A program made the translations under genes and the position numbers. Of a DNA stretch of 64,000 nt, positions 33,444-41,060 are shown in pieces (position 1 is the first letter of the stretch; every line of letters begins with the position of its first letter). The DNA is from UBA3006 sp036746695. GTDB taxonomy: Bacteria; Actinomycetota; Acidimicrobiia; Acidimicrobiales; Ilumatobacteraceae. Under the pieces are notes generated by a model that made no database searches, was not told the DNA's origin, and worked only from the letters and a program-made list of their open reading frames with translations. The stretch lies in contig DAIODP010000001.1 of NCBI GenBank assembly GCA_036746695.1, positions 248,001 to 312,000 of the forward strand, read 5' to 3'.

Positions 33444-33465
33444 TTTTTTTCTTTCTTGTTGAAAT

Positions 33466-33846
33466 CTATTGCTCTTCGTCTTCTTCGAGTTCTTCAAGCG
33501 CTGCCAAATCCTTGGCTGCAACCGTTAACTGCTCGACATCTTTTTCAAAACCGCCGGCGAATGCCAAAACTCCTAAGCGCTGACGGCTGTACTCGACCTC
33601 GAGTCGGTCGGCTACCGCCTGAGCGGCCTCTTGCAACGTGCCTTCCAGCGGAAGCGACTCGCGCGTCCATTGCGCTACGTCTTCCTCGGCCGTATAAATG
33701 TGGGCCTTGCGCTTCGCTCGGTCTATTGCGCGTTGAAATTTTGCCGTCAGCACAACCTGGTGTCGATCGCGGCCCACTTGCGCATTGACCTGAGCAGGTA
33801 TGTCGCGCCATTTGATGATGATTACTGCGTTTCCACCTCGTGCCAC
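33466..33846 (-). CDS. 'Virulence factor' family protein (PF13769), small accessory protein of the corrinoid operon
   Basis: 126 residues from a GTG at 33846, 2 bases after the DUF1638 stop. The N-terminal 'IIKWRDIPAQVNAQVGRDRHQVVLTAKFQRAIDRA' region is the conserved part of the PF13769 family, named from an old annotation and not from a known activity. The C-terminus is strongly acidic ('ALEELEEDEEQ'). It lies in the middle of the corrinoid methyltransferase operon, which argues for an accessory role in methyl transfer or assembly rather than virulence. An electrostatic partner for the Arg-rich tails of neighbouring proteins is possible. Confidence 0.75.
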   Translation of the reverse strand: MARGGNAVIIIKWRDIPAQVNAQVGRDRHQVVLTAKFQRAIDRAKRKAHIYTAEEDVAQWTRESLPLEGTLQEAAQAVADRLEVEYSRQRLGVLAFAGGFEKDVEQLTVAAKDLAALEELEEDEEQ

Positions 33847-33848
33847 AA

Positions 33849-34472
33849 CTACACACTCGCTTTCGTTGTCTCGTCTCGGCCGAATGCGACCGGAATTGAA
33901 TCTGCCAAACCTTTAACACCAACGTGGCGATGCTCGAATGCAAGGCCTAGTTGCAATGCTGCTTGCTTCGCTGTTTCAAGTATCGAAGCGCTCTCTGTTT
34001 GCGACAGCAGCACCACTCGTGTGTAATTTCCGAAATAGGCATCGCGCAACTCTGGGTGCTTGTCTAGACCGAGACCTTCCCACACCAGTGCATTGAAATG
34101 CTTCGCCAGAAAGTCGGTGAGGTAAAACGTGCCCGGTTGATCGTTGTGCAGTTCGTTGAATAGGTTGCTTCCTGCAAAAAATTCGTAACAGTGGGCTCCA
34201 GCAATGCGCTGCACCCCCGGATAATCAACGAGCATTGCGTCGATTAGTCCGCCCGTGCCGCAGTCGGCATAACCAACAAATGTCTGACGAGACTCGCGTT
34301 TGTCAAGATGTTCGCGAAGCGCGGGCACAATGCCTTCTGGACGGTTGTGCAAGTTGGCAGGCAAGTACCGAACTTCTACGACATCAGTGAGATGATTTGC
34401 TTCAAGCACCGAGCGCAGCTCGGAAACTAAAGCACCACAGGCGATGATCAGAGGGCGAGCATCGACTGACAT
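33849..34472 (-). CDS. DUF1638 family protein, corrinoid-operon accessory protein of unknown function
   Basis: 207 residues recognisable as DUF1638: 'IIACGALVSEL' at the start, 'RYLPANLHNRPEGIVPALREHL' and 'FVGYADCGTGGLIDAML'. The 'YADCGTGG' Cys and 'AGAHCYEFF' segments suggest a small-molecule or metal site, but no activity is established to my knowledge. It is sandwiched between the corrinoid protein and the PF13769 gene, with spacers of 21 and 2 bases, so it is expressed with the demethylation enzymes. A role in corrinoid handling or in a side reaction of the C1 pathway is plausible. Confidence 0.8.
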   Translation of the reverse strand: MSVDARPLIIACGALVSELRSVLEANHLTDVVEVRYLPANLHNRPEGIVPALREHLDKRESRQTFVGYADCGTGGLIDAMLVDYPGVQRIAGAHCYEFFAGSNLFNELHNDQPGTFYLTDFLAKHFNALVWEGLGLDKHPELRDAYFGNYTRVVLLSQTESASILETAKQAALQLGLAFEHRHVGVKGLADSIPVAFGRDETTKASV

Positions 34473-34493
34473 TGGTGGCGTGCTGCGTGAGCG

Positions 34494-35213
34494 TCAGTTG
34501 ACAGAGGGGCCAGGAGGTTCGGCGGTGCGTGTGCGACGTGCAGTCACCATCGACTTTGCCATCTCGGATGCAACTGCTGCGTCGCGACAATACGCGTCCG
34601 CACCAACTGCTTCGCCGAACTCTTCGTTAAGCGGCGCGCCGCCAACCAAGATGATGTACTTGTCGCGAATTCCACGCTCTTTCATGGTGTCGACAACAAC
34701 CTTCATGTACGGCATGGTGGTTGTCAACAACGCGCTCATTCCCAAAATGTCTGGCTGATGTTCTTCCAATGCTGCAATGAACTTGTCGGCGTCGGTGTTG
34801 ATTCCCAAGTCGATGACCTCGAAACCAGCGCCTTCCAACATCATTGCCACCAAGTTTTTACCAATGTCGTGAATGTCGCCCTTCACGGTGCCGACAACAA
34901 CTTTGCCAACCGACTCTGCGCCGGTTTCGGCAAGCAGCGGACGCAGGATATTCATTCCGGCCTTCATTGCGTTTGCAGCAAGAAGCACCTCAGGCACGAA
35001 CAAAATACCGTCACGGAAGTCGACGCCAACGATGCGCATGCCCTCAACGAGTGCTTGCTGCAATACTTTGTCTGGGCTCCACTTGCGATCGAGCAATATG
35101 GTGGTGCCTTCAACGATCTCTTCACCAAGACCGTCGTAGAGGTCGTCGTACATCTGGGCTACTAAGTCGTCGTCAGACAGGCTGGCCAGGTCGATCTCGT
35201 CGAAATCACTCAT
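34494..35213 (-). CDS. Corrinoid (B12-binding) protein of the methyltransferase system (MtgC/MttC-like)
   Basis: 239 residues from the ATG at 35213, which has a GGGGAGAA ribosome site at good spacing. An N-terminal helical cap (residues 1-95) is followed by a Rossmann-like B12 domain with the cobalt-ligand motif D113-I-H115-D-I-G118 in 'GTVKGDIHDIGKNL', and 'GGAPLNEEFGEAVGADAYCRDA' near the C-terminus. The corrinoid shuttles the methyl group from the MttB-like enzyme to the THF methyltransferase. It is the first gene of the core corrinoid operon. The N-terminus is unusually acidic ('DFDEIDLASLSDDD'). Confidence 0.93.
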   Translation of the reverse strand: MSDFDEIDLASLSDDDLVAQMYDDLYDGLGEEIVEGTTILLDRKWSPDKVLQQALVEGMRIVGVDFRDGILFVPEVLLAANAMKAGMNILRPLLAETGAESVGKVVVGTVKGDIHDIGKNLVAMMLEGAGFEVIDLGINTDADKFIAALEEHQPDILGMSALLTTTMPYMKVVVDTMKERGIRDKYIILVGGAPLNEEFGEAVGADAYCRDAAVASEMAKSMVTARRTRTAEPPGPSVN

Positions 35214-35314
35214 GTGTTCTCCCCTATATATACGGACCCAACAGGGGCTGGGCCCGTCAGATATATCACTGCGGCAAAGGTTATCAGGACGACCCAAGCC
35301 GCGCCATATTTACC
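35214..35314 (-). promoter_or_regulatory. Leader of the corrinoid operon with hairpin and ATATAT boxes
   Basis: A 101-base spacer between betA and the corrinoid protein gene. It holds a 9-bp inverted repeat with one mismatch (35232-35240 with 35249-35257, 8-base loop). The hairpin is flanked by TATATATA (35225-35232) and AGATATATC (35259-35267). Read leftward, loop sequence CCCCT is complementary to the AGGGG of the ribosome site. It may be an operator, a betA terminator or a leader that controls translation. No cobalamin riboswitch is recognisable. Confidence 0.45.
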
Positions 35315-36964
35315 CTACGAGTGTTGGAAAAATTCAACCTCTTCGGCTGGTAAAGGCTGTTTGCCCAAGATCAGGTCGGCGGCTTTCTCCGCAACCATCA
35401 TCACCGGAGCATAAATATTGCCATTTGTTACGTAGGGCATGACCGAAGCATCAACGACCCGAACCCCCTGCATGCCGTGCACGCGCATTGTCTTTGGGTC
35501 GACCACAGCCATTGCGTCAGTTCCCATTTTGCACGTGCAAGAAGGATGGTAAGCGGTCTCGCCGTCTTTTCGCACCCAGTCGAGTACCTGTTGGTCGGAG
35601 GCAACATCTGACCCTGGAGAAATTTCGCCACCGCTAAATGCGGCGAAAGCGGGTTGGTTCAAAATTTTTCGAGCCGAAGCAATTGCCTCGACCCACTCCT
35701 GCTTATCTTCCTCCGTCGATAAATAATTAAACGTGAAAGCCGGATGATCTCGAACATCGCCGGATGTAACTTTGAGACTTCCGCGCGAGTTGGAGTACAT
35801 CGGGCCAATATGCACCTGGTAGCCATGCCCCCCTGCGGGTGCAGTGCCGTCGTAACGAACTGCGATCGGCAGAAAATGGAACATCAGATTGGGATACTTC
35901 ACTTGATTGTTGCTGCGAATGAAACCGCCTGCCTCGAAATGGTTGGACGCGCCAGGGCCTTTTCGAAACAGCCAAGCAAAACCGATAAAAGGACGTTTCC
36001 AAAATTTCATTGTTGGGTTTAATGAAATCGGTTGGGTGCACAGATGTTGCACGTACACCTCTAAGTGATCTTGCAGGTTCTCGCCGACGCCGGGCAGATG
36101 ATGCACCGGAGTGATACCAACTTTGCGCAAATCATCTTCGTTGCCGATGCCGGAAACCTGCAACAGCTGTGGCGAATTGAAAGCGCCACCACACAGGATC
36201 ACCTCTTTGGCTCGCACTGTTTTCTTTCTCCCAAACGGAAGCGCATACTCAACGCCGACGACAGTCTTGCCTTCGGTAATCAATTTTGTTGCAAGCGCCC
36301 TGCATTGAACCGTCAGGTTCTTGCGATGCTTCACAGGGTGCAGGTATGCGCGAGCTGCACTAAATCGACGGCCGCGCTTAACGTTTCGGTCGAACGCCGC
36401 AAAACCTTCTTGCTTGAATCCGTTTACATCGGACGTAAGCGGGTGGCCGGCCTCTTGAACGGCCTTAAAAAATGCGCCGAACAGAGGGTTCTTTACCGCA
36501 CCACGCTCCATGTGCAGCGGGCCACTCTTGCCACGAAACTGATCACTCGGTTGGGCTGCAATGCAGGACTCCATCTTTTTGAAATATGGCAAGCAATGCG
36601 CATAATCCCAATCGGCCATGCCCGGGTCTGCGCCCCAACGCTGAAAGTCGAGCGGGTTGCCGCGCTGAAAGATCATCCCGTTGATGCTGCTTGAACCACC
36701 AAGAATCTTGCCCCGGCCGTGGGAAACCCTGCGTCCATTCATGTGGGGCTCGGGCTGCGATGAGTACATCCAGTCGTAAAACTTGCTGCCGATCGGAAAC
36801 ATCAGTGCAGCGGGCATATGAATGAACACATCGAACCAATAGTCGGGACGGCCGGCCTCAAGAACAAGCACCTTGTTGTTCGGATCGGCACTAAGACGAT
36901 TTGCTAATGCGCACCCTGCCGAGCCACCACCAACAATGACGTAGTCATATGGTTCATTTGTCAC
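35315..36964 (-). CDS. betA: Choline dehydrogenase (GMC family)
   Basis: 549 residues, the normal BetA length. FAD Rossmann motif 'DYVIVGGGSAGCALANRLS' (residues 7-25), GMC signature 'GRGKILGGSSSINGM', 'GAFNSPQLLQVSGIG', and the C-terminal active-site region 'YHPSCTCKMG' with the catalytic His. It oxidises choline to betaine aldehyde and can carry it on to glycine betaine, fitting its place between the betaine importer and the demethylation operon. No separate betaine aldehyde dehydrogenase is seen in the window. Membrane-associated and quinone-linked in known relatives. Confidence 0.88.
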   Translation of the reverse strand: MTNEPYDYVIVGGGSAGCALANRLSADPNNKVLVLEAGRPDYWFDVFIHMPAALMFPIGSKFYDWMYSSQPEPHMNGRRVSHGRGKILGGSSSINGMIFQRGNPLDFQRWGADPGMADWDYAHCLPYFKKMESCIAAQPSDQFRGKSGPLHMERGAVKNPLFGAFFKAVQEAGHPLTSDVNGFKQEGFAAFDRNVKRGRRFSAARAYLHPVKHRKNLTVQCRALATKLITEGKTVVGVEYALPFGRKKTVRAKEVILCGGAFNSPQLLQVSGIGNEDDLRKVGITPVHHLPGVGENLQDHLEVYVQHLCTQPISLNPTMKFWKRPFIGFAWLFRKGPGASNHFEAGGFIRSNNQVKYPNLMFHFLPIAVRYDGTAPAGGHGYQVHIGPMYSNSRGSLKVTSGDVRDHPAFTFNYLSTEEDKQEWVEAIASARKILNQPAFAAFSGGEISPGSDVASDQQVLDWVRKDGETAYHPSCTCKMGTDAMAVVDPKTMRVHGMQGVRVVDASVMPYVTNGNIYAPVMMVAEKAADLILGKQPLPAEEVEFFQHS

Positions 36965-36989
36965 GCACTCATTCTGCCACGGAAACGCA

Positions 36990-37019
36990 AAAGTGGCGGA
37001 GCATGCGCCCCGCCACTTT
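36990..37019 (-). terminator. Intrinsic terminator after the betaine-binding lipoprotein gene
   Basis: Perfect 10-bp stem AAAGTGGCGG (36990-36999) with CCGCCACTTT (37010-37019) and a 10-base loop, 22 bases after the stop of the leftward binding-protein gene. The right arm runs into TTTTGCG. It separates the binding-protein transcript from betA. Confidence 0.75.
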
Positions 37020-37041
37020 CAACATTGCTTTACGACTGTGG

Positions 37042-38019
37042 TTAGTTAAACCAGGTTGACCACGTTGCCTCGTTAGCAGCGATCCAGTCGGCAGCAGCAA
37101 CTGCTGGGTCGACTTTGTCGATGTCTACAGGCCCAAGGAATGACAGTTGGTCGTCGGTTGACAGTGCAAAATTCTTGAAGAACGAGAACACTCTCGCGTC
37201 TTTCGCTTCAAGCTTCGCAGAGGCAATCTTGAACAACTTGTCGACTGGGTAGTCGCCGTCGCACTTGTCGCCCTCGGCGGCACAATCAACACTTGGCTCC
37301 GGCAATGCAACATTCTTCAAGTTGTATTTGCCTACGGCACCAGATGGCGACCAGTAGTACACGATTACAGGCTTCTTCTCAGCTGAAAGCGCTGAAATTT
37401 CTGCCTGTGTTGCTGCTTCGGAACCAGAGAACTGCACTTCGAATGGAAGCGCAAGGTTCTTGATGATTGCCTCGTCGTACTGGGAGAACGATGGGTCCAT
37501 TCCCAAGAAACGACCCTTTGAACCAGTGGCTGCTGTTGCGAATGCTTCGGCTACTGCTGGATCCTTCAGGCCTTCCCATGTTGCAAGCTGAGGAAACTGC
37601 TCGAGTGCGTAATCGGAAACGAACCAGCCGATTTTGCCCTCTGCCCCAAGGTCGCCCATGTTGACAACAGAACCATCATCGATGAATGCCTGCTCTTCTG
37701 GCACTACACCAGATGGCCACACTTCAACGTTGACGTCGACGTCACCCGACGACATACCTGCGAACATCGCATTTTCGTCAATGTCGAGAATTTCGACTGG
37801 GTTGCAAAGATTTTTCTCGATCAATTGCTTGACGATCTCAACTTCGACGGCAGATGCCGACCAGTTGTTACGTGCAATCTTGATCGTTTCTGTGCCGGTG
37901 CAATCCCCTGCAGCGGCTGTTGTGTCTGATGCTGTGTCATCGCTACTGCCGCACGCTGCTCCGAGCAGCGAACCAACCGTAATCAAACCAGCAACGAGCA
38001 ATTTCTTGCTTGAAAGCAT
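37042..38019 (-). CDS. Glycine betaine/proline-type ABC importer substrate-binding lipoprotein
   Basis: 325 residues from the ATG at 38019, with an AAGGGG site upstream. Signal peptide ends in lipobox LGAAC (Cys23) and an Asp/Thr-rich linker follows. The mature domain is of the OpuAC/ProX type: 'KIARNNWSASAVEVEIVKQLIE' and 'EVWPSGVVPEEQAFIDDG'; several Trp/Tyr residues could form the aromatic box that binds trimethylammonium groups. It is divergent from the ATPase and permease genes, with a palindromic operator candidate between. Substrate may be glycine betaine, carnitine or another quaternary amine. Confidence 0.9.
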   Translation of the reverse strand: MLSSKKLLVAGLITVGSLLGAACGSSDDTASDTTAAAGDCTGTETIKIARNNWSASAVEVEIVKQLIEKNLCNPVEILDIDENAMFAGMSSGDVDVNVEVWPSGVVPEEQAFIDDGSVVNMGDLGAEGKIGWFVSDYALEQFPQLATWEGLKDPAVAEAFATAATGSKGRFLGMDPSFSQYDEAIIKNLALPFEVQFSGSEAATQAEISALSAEKKPVIVYYWSPSGAVGKYNLKNVALPEPSVDCAAEGDKCDGDYPVDKLFKIASAKLEAKDARVFSFFKNFALSTDDQLSFLGPVDIDKVDPAVAAADWIAANEATWSTWFN

Positions 38020-38040
38020 GTTTTCCCCTTGTGTAGTTAT

Positions 38041-38058
38041 GTGCACTAATTAGTGCAC
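38041..38058. promoter_or_regulatory. Perfect 18-bp palindrome, operator candidate of the betaine importer
   Basis: GTGCACTAATTAGTGCAC reads the same on both strands. It lies 21 bases before the binding-protein ATG and 34 bases before the ATPase start, in the only shared regulatory region of the divergent importer genes. A dimeric repressor of TetR, MarR or LacI type would suit such a site. No such regulator gene is adjacent. Confidence 0.7.
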
Positions 38059-38092
38059 CCCAAGCGTAGCGAGGGCTTGTGCGCTTGTATAG

Positions 38093-39148
38093 GTGCTGAA
38101 CTATGGTGAGGGGGTGCCCGGGGAAGCATCACCAGCAATAGAAGTACGCAAACTATGGAAGGTGTTCGGCTCTGGGGCGTCGACCACGGCAATCGCGTTG
38201 GCCGAAGGGGGCGCCAGCCGGTCTCATATCCTGCAGCAGACCGATCAAACCGTCGCTGTCCGTGATGTCTCGTTCAGTGTTGGTCGCGGAGAGACATTTG
38301 TTGTCATGGGCTTATCCGGCAGCGGCAAGAGCACACTCATCCGTTGCTTATCCCGGCTTATCGAACCGAGCAAGGGCGCAGTTTTGCTCGATGGAAAAAA
38401 TCTCTTGGCAATGGGCGAAGAGGAGTTGCGCGGCGTACGTCGCGGGCAAATGTCAATGGTGTTTCAACACTTCGGCTTGTTCCCACATCGCCGCGTTATC
38501 GACAACATTGCCTACGGCCTTGAAGTGCAGGGAATTGATAAAACAACACGACTTGCTCGCGCCAACGAGGTACTTGAGATTGTTGGGCTCTCGGGATGGG
38601 CCGACCACTACCCCCAGCAGCTTTCGGGCGGAATGCAACAGCGAGTTGGATTAGCTCGCGCACTTGCGGTCGATCCACAGATTTTGTTGTTTGACGAACC
38701 ATTTTCCGCACTGGATCCACTTATACGAAAAGAAATGCAAGACGAACTCATTCGCCTGCAGAAAACGATGCAGCGAACAATCATTTTCATCACGCACGAC
38801 TTTGCGGAAGCGCTGCGATTGGGTGACCGCATCGCCATCATGAAAGACGGCTCGTTCGATCAAGTTGGCACCCCCGAAGAAATCATCACCCAACCAGCCA
38901 CCGACTACGTGCGCGAATTCACCAACGACATTCCGCGCGCCAAAGTGTTAAGCGTTCGGTCGGTTGCGGTTGCGGGCAACCCCGTAAGTGGCGGCAGAAC
39001 AGTTCCTGCCAGCGCCCGAATCGAAACAGTGATTCCAATGTTGTTGGAGCGCGACGAAGCCATATCCATCATTGACGAATCGGGCAGAGCAATTGGCGTC
39101 GTCAATCGCCAGAGTGTTGCATCGATGTTGCAAGCCGAACAGCAATGA
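38093..39148 (+). CDS. Glycine betaine ABC importer ATPase (ProV/OpuAA-like)
   Basis: 351 residues with Walker A 'GLSGSGKST', signature 'LSGGMQQRVGLARAL' and Walker B 'ILLFDEPFSALD'. The insert near residues 25-45 before the first strand is typical of ProV/OpuAA. The C-terminal tail holds only part of a CBS-like regulatory region ('IETVIPMLLERDEAISIIDESGRAIGVV'). I keep the GTG at 38093; a GTG at 38114 would shorten it by seven residues and I cannot choose firmly. Its stop overlaps the permease start (ATGA). Confidence 0.9.
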   Translation: MLNYGEGVPGEASPAIEVRKLWKVFGSGASTTAIALAEGGASRSHILQQTDQTVAVRDVSFSVGRGETFVVMGLSGSGKSTLIRCLSRLIEPSKGAVLLDGKNLLAMGEEELRGVRRGQMSMVFQHFGLFPHRRVIDNIAYGLEVQGIDKTTRLARANEVLEIVGLSGWADHYPQQLSGGMQQRVGLARALAVDPQILLFDEPFSALDPLIRKEMQDELIRLQKTMQRTIIFITHDFAEALRLGDRIAIMKDGSFDQVGTPEEIITQPATDYVREFTNDIPRAKVLSVRSVAVAGNPVSGGRTVPASARIETVIPMLLERDEAISIIDESGRAIGVVNRQSVASMLQAEQQ

Positions 39149-41055
39149 GCATCGCCCTCTCCTCTGCGCCAAGTCAAAAACAATCCAGACGTTTGCCTGC
39201 CGCTGCTGGGTTCGTTGCATTATTGGTTCTCGCGCAGATTCTTGGGCAACGAGGTTTTCCAGAATCGTGGAATATCAATTTGGCGAACCCAGTTAATGAT
39301 GTGCAGGGATGGGTTCGTGAAAATCGCGGCCAACATTGGCTGTTCACCCTTATTTTTGAACCCTTCACGTGGGTCGTTGATTTCGGGCTTGAACGAACAT
39401 CCGGATTCATTAGTTGGTTGCCATGGTTTATTCCCCCGACAATTGTGTTTCTCGTCATTGCACGTAGTGGCAAATACTGGACCGCAGGGTTTGCGGCATT
39501 CGCCGTTGTTTATCCCGGAATCGTTGGGGTGTGGGAGCAAAGCATTGACACTGTTTCATTGATGGCGGTTTCTGTTGCTCTCAGCATCGCAATCGGAATT
39601 CCCATTGGCGTTTGGACGGCGCTCAATAAACGTGCCGAATCTGCGCTGCGTCCGTTACTGGACGCCATGCAAACCGTCCCAGCAACTGTGTACTTAATTC
39701 CAGTAGTGCTCATTTTTGGAATTGGTCAAGTTCCGGCAGCGATTGCAACCATCATTTATGCACTCCCCCCAATCATTCGCCTCACCTCACTCGGTATTCA
39801 ACAAGTACCCGCATCCGCGGTAGAGGCAGCAAGAATGTTTGGTGCTACCAAGCGACAGACTTTGATGAAGGTGCAATTGCCCTTGGCGGTTCCTTCCATC
39901 ATTGCGGGCATTAACCAAACCGTGATGATGGCATTAGGGATTGTCGTCATCGCAACACTGGTAGGCGCCGGAGGCTTAGGCCAGGAGATTATGCAAACCG
40001 TGCGCATGCTGAGCCCGGGGCGTGGGCTTGTTGTTGGAATGGCCGTTGTTGCTGTTGCGTTTGTGCTTGATCGCGTCAGCCTCGCTGTCGTCGTAGCCCC
40101 CGGCGAACAGCGTCGCTCCGTGTCGCGTAAGAGAATCGTTCTAATTGCTTCGTCTCTGATCATTGGTTCAATTGTGGGAAGACTTGCTGGCATCCAAGAG
40201 TTTCCATTTTCATGGGGCACTTCGTTCGCAGATCCAGTCGATACTGCCGTTAACTGGTTTCGTGACACGTTTAGTGTGGTGACGCGTCCATTCAATGATT
40301 TTCTTGTTCGCGATGTTCTCATTCGGGCTAGAGAGTTATTGAACGAGACACTTTCTTGGCAAGTGATTGTTATCGCTGCGACAACGCTTGCTCTTTATGT
40401 TTCAGGTTGGAAGATGGCGATTACCACCGCACTCGGACTGGTGTTCATCGGTGTTACCGGCATGTGGCCTGATGCAAGCAAAACCTTGTCGCAGACTGTG
40501 GTTGCTGTGCTGTTCTCGATTTTGATTGCACTTCCCATCGGCATTTGGCTCGGTCGTCGCCCACGTGCGGAGGCGGCAGTTTCTCCCCTGCTTGATTCGC
40601 TACAAACAATCCCTCCCCTGATTTATGCGATCCCCTTCGTCATGATCTTCACTGTTGGCCCGGTGCCCGGCATCGTTGCGGCGGTTGTTTACGCCATCCC
40701 GCCTGGCATCCGACTTACATCGCTTGGCATTCGACAAGTAAATAAAGAGTCGATCGAAGCAGCCACAACGTTTGGTGCAACTCAGCGGCAAGTTCTGTGG
40801 GGAGTACGCATACCTCTTGCGATGCCGAGCATTATTTTGGCAGTCAACCAGATGGTGATGATGGTGCTGGCAATGGCGATCATTGCCGGAATGGTTGGCG
40901 GAGAGGGCTTGGGCTATCGCTCCGTTGAAGCCCTCACTCGATCCAACTCTGGATTGGGTGCCGAGGTCGGAATCGCAATTGTTTTGATGGCAACAATTTT
41001 GGACCGATTGTTGCAAGCCCTTGCCAAGAAAATGCAGGCGCCTGCGGCGCTGTAG
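39145..41055 (+). CDS. Glycine betaine ABC importer permease with two fused permease domains
   Basis: 636 residues with two tandem ProW/OpuAB-like permease domains. Each has its own EAA loop: 'AVEAARMFGATKRQTLMKVQLPLAVPSI' (about residue 230) and 'SIEAATTFGATQRQVLWGVRIPLAMPSI' (about residue 550). A hydrophilic linker with 'APGEQRRSVSRKR' joins them. Usual family members are single-domain proteins that dimerise, so this fusion provides both halves of the channel in one chain. It is coupled to the ATPase by an ATGA overlap and ends 5 bases before the convergent folD. Confidence 0.9.
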   Translation: MSIALSSAPSQKQSRRLPAAAGFVALLVLAQILGQRGFPESWNINLANPVNDVQGWVRENRGQHWLFTLIFEPFTWVVDFGLERTSGFISWLPWFIPPTIVFLVIARSGKYWTAGFAAFAVVYPGIVGVWEQSIDTVSLMAVSVALSIAIGIPIGVWTALNKRAESALRPLLDAMQTVPATVYLIPVVLIFGIGQVPAAIATIIYALPPIIRLTSLGIQQVPASAVEAARMFGATKRQTLMKVQLPLAVPSIIAGINQTVMMALGIVVIATLVGAGGLGQEIMQTVRMLSPGRGLVVGMAVVAVAFVLDRVSLAVVVAPGEQRRSVSRKRIVLIASSLIIGSIVGRLAGIQEFPFSWGTSFADPVDTAVNWFRDTFSVVTRPFNDFLVRDVLIRARELLNETLSWQVIVIAATTLALYVSGWKMAITTALGLVFIGVTGMWPDASKTLSQTVVAVLFSILIALPIGIWLGRRPRAEAAVSPLLDSLQTIPPLIYAIPFVMIFTVGPVPGIVAAVVYAIPPGIRLTSLGIRQVNKESIEAATTFGATQRQVLWGVRIPLAMPSIILAVNQMVMMVLAMAIIAGMVGGEGLGYRSVEALTRSNSGLGAEVGIAIVLMATILDRLLQALAKKMQAPAAL

Positions 41056-41060
41056 GCAAA

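Noticed and set aside
35214..35314. Cobalamin riboswitch before the corrinoid operon
   Set aside because: The leader is only about 100 bases, with one hairpin and no B12-box-like core.
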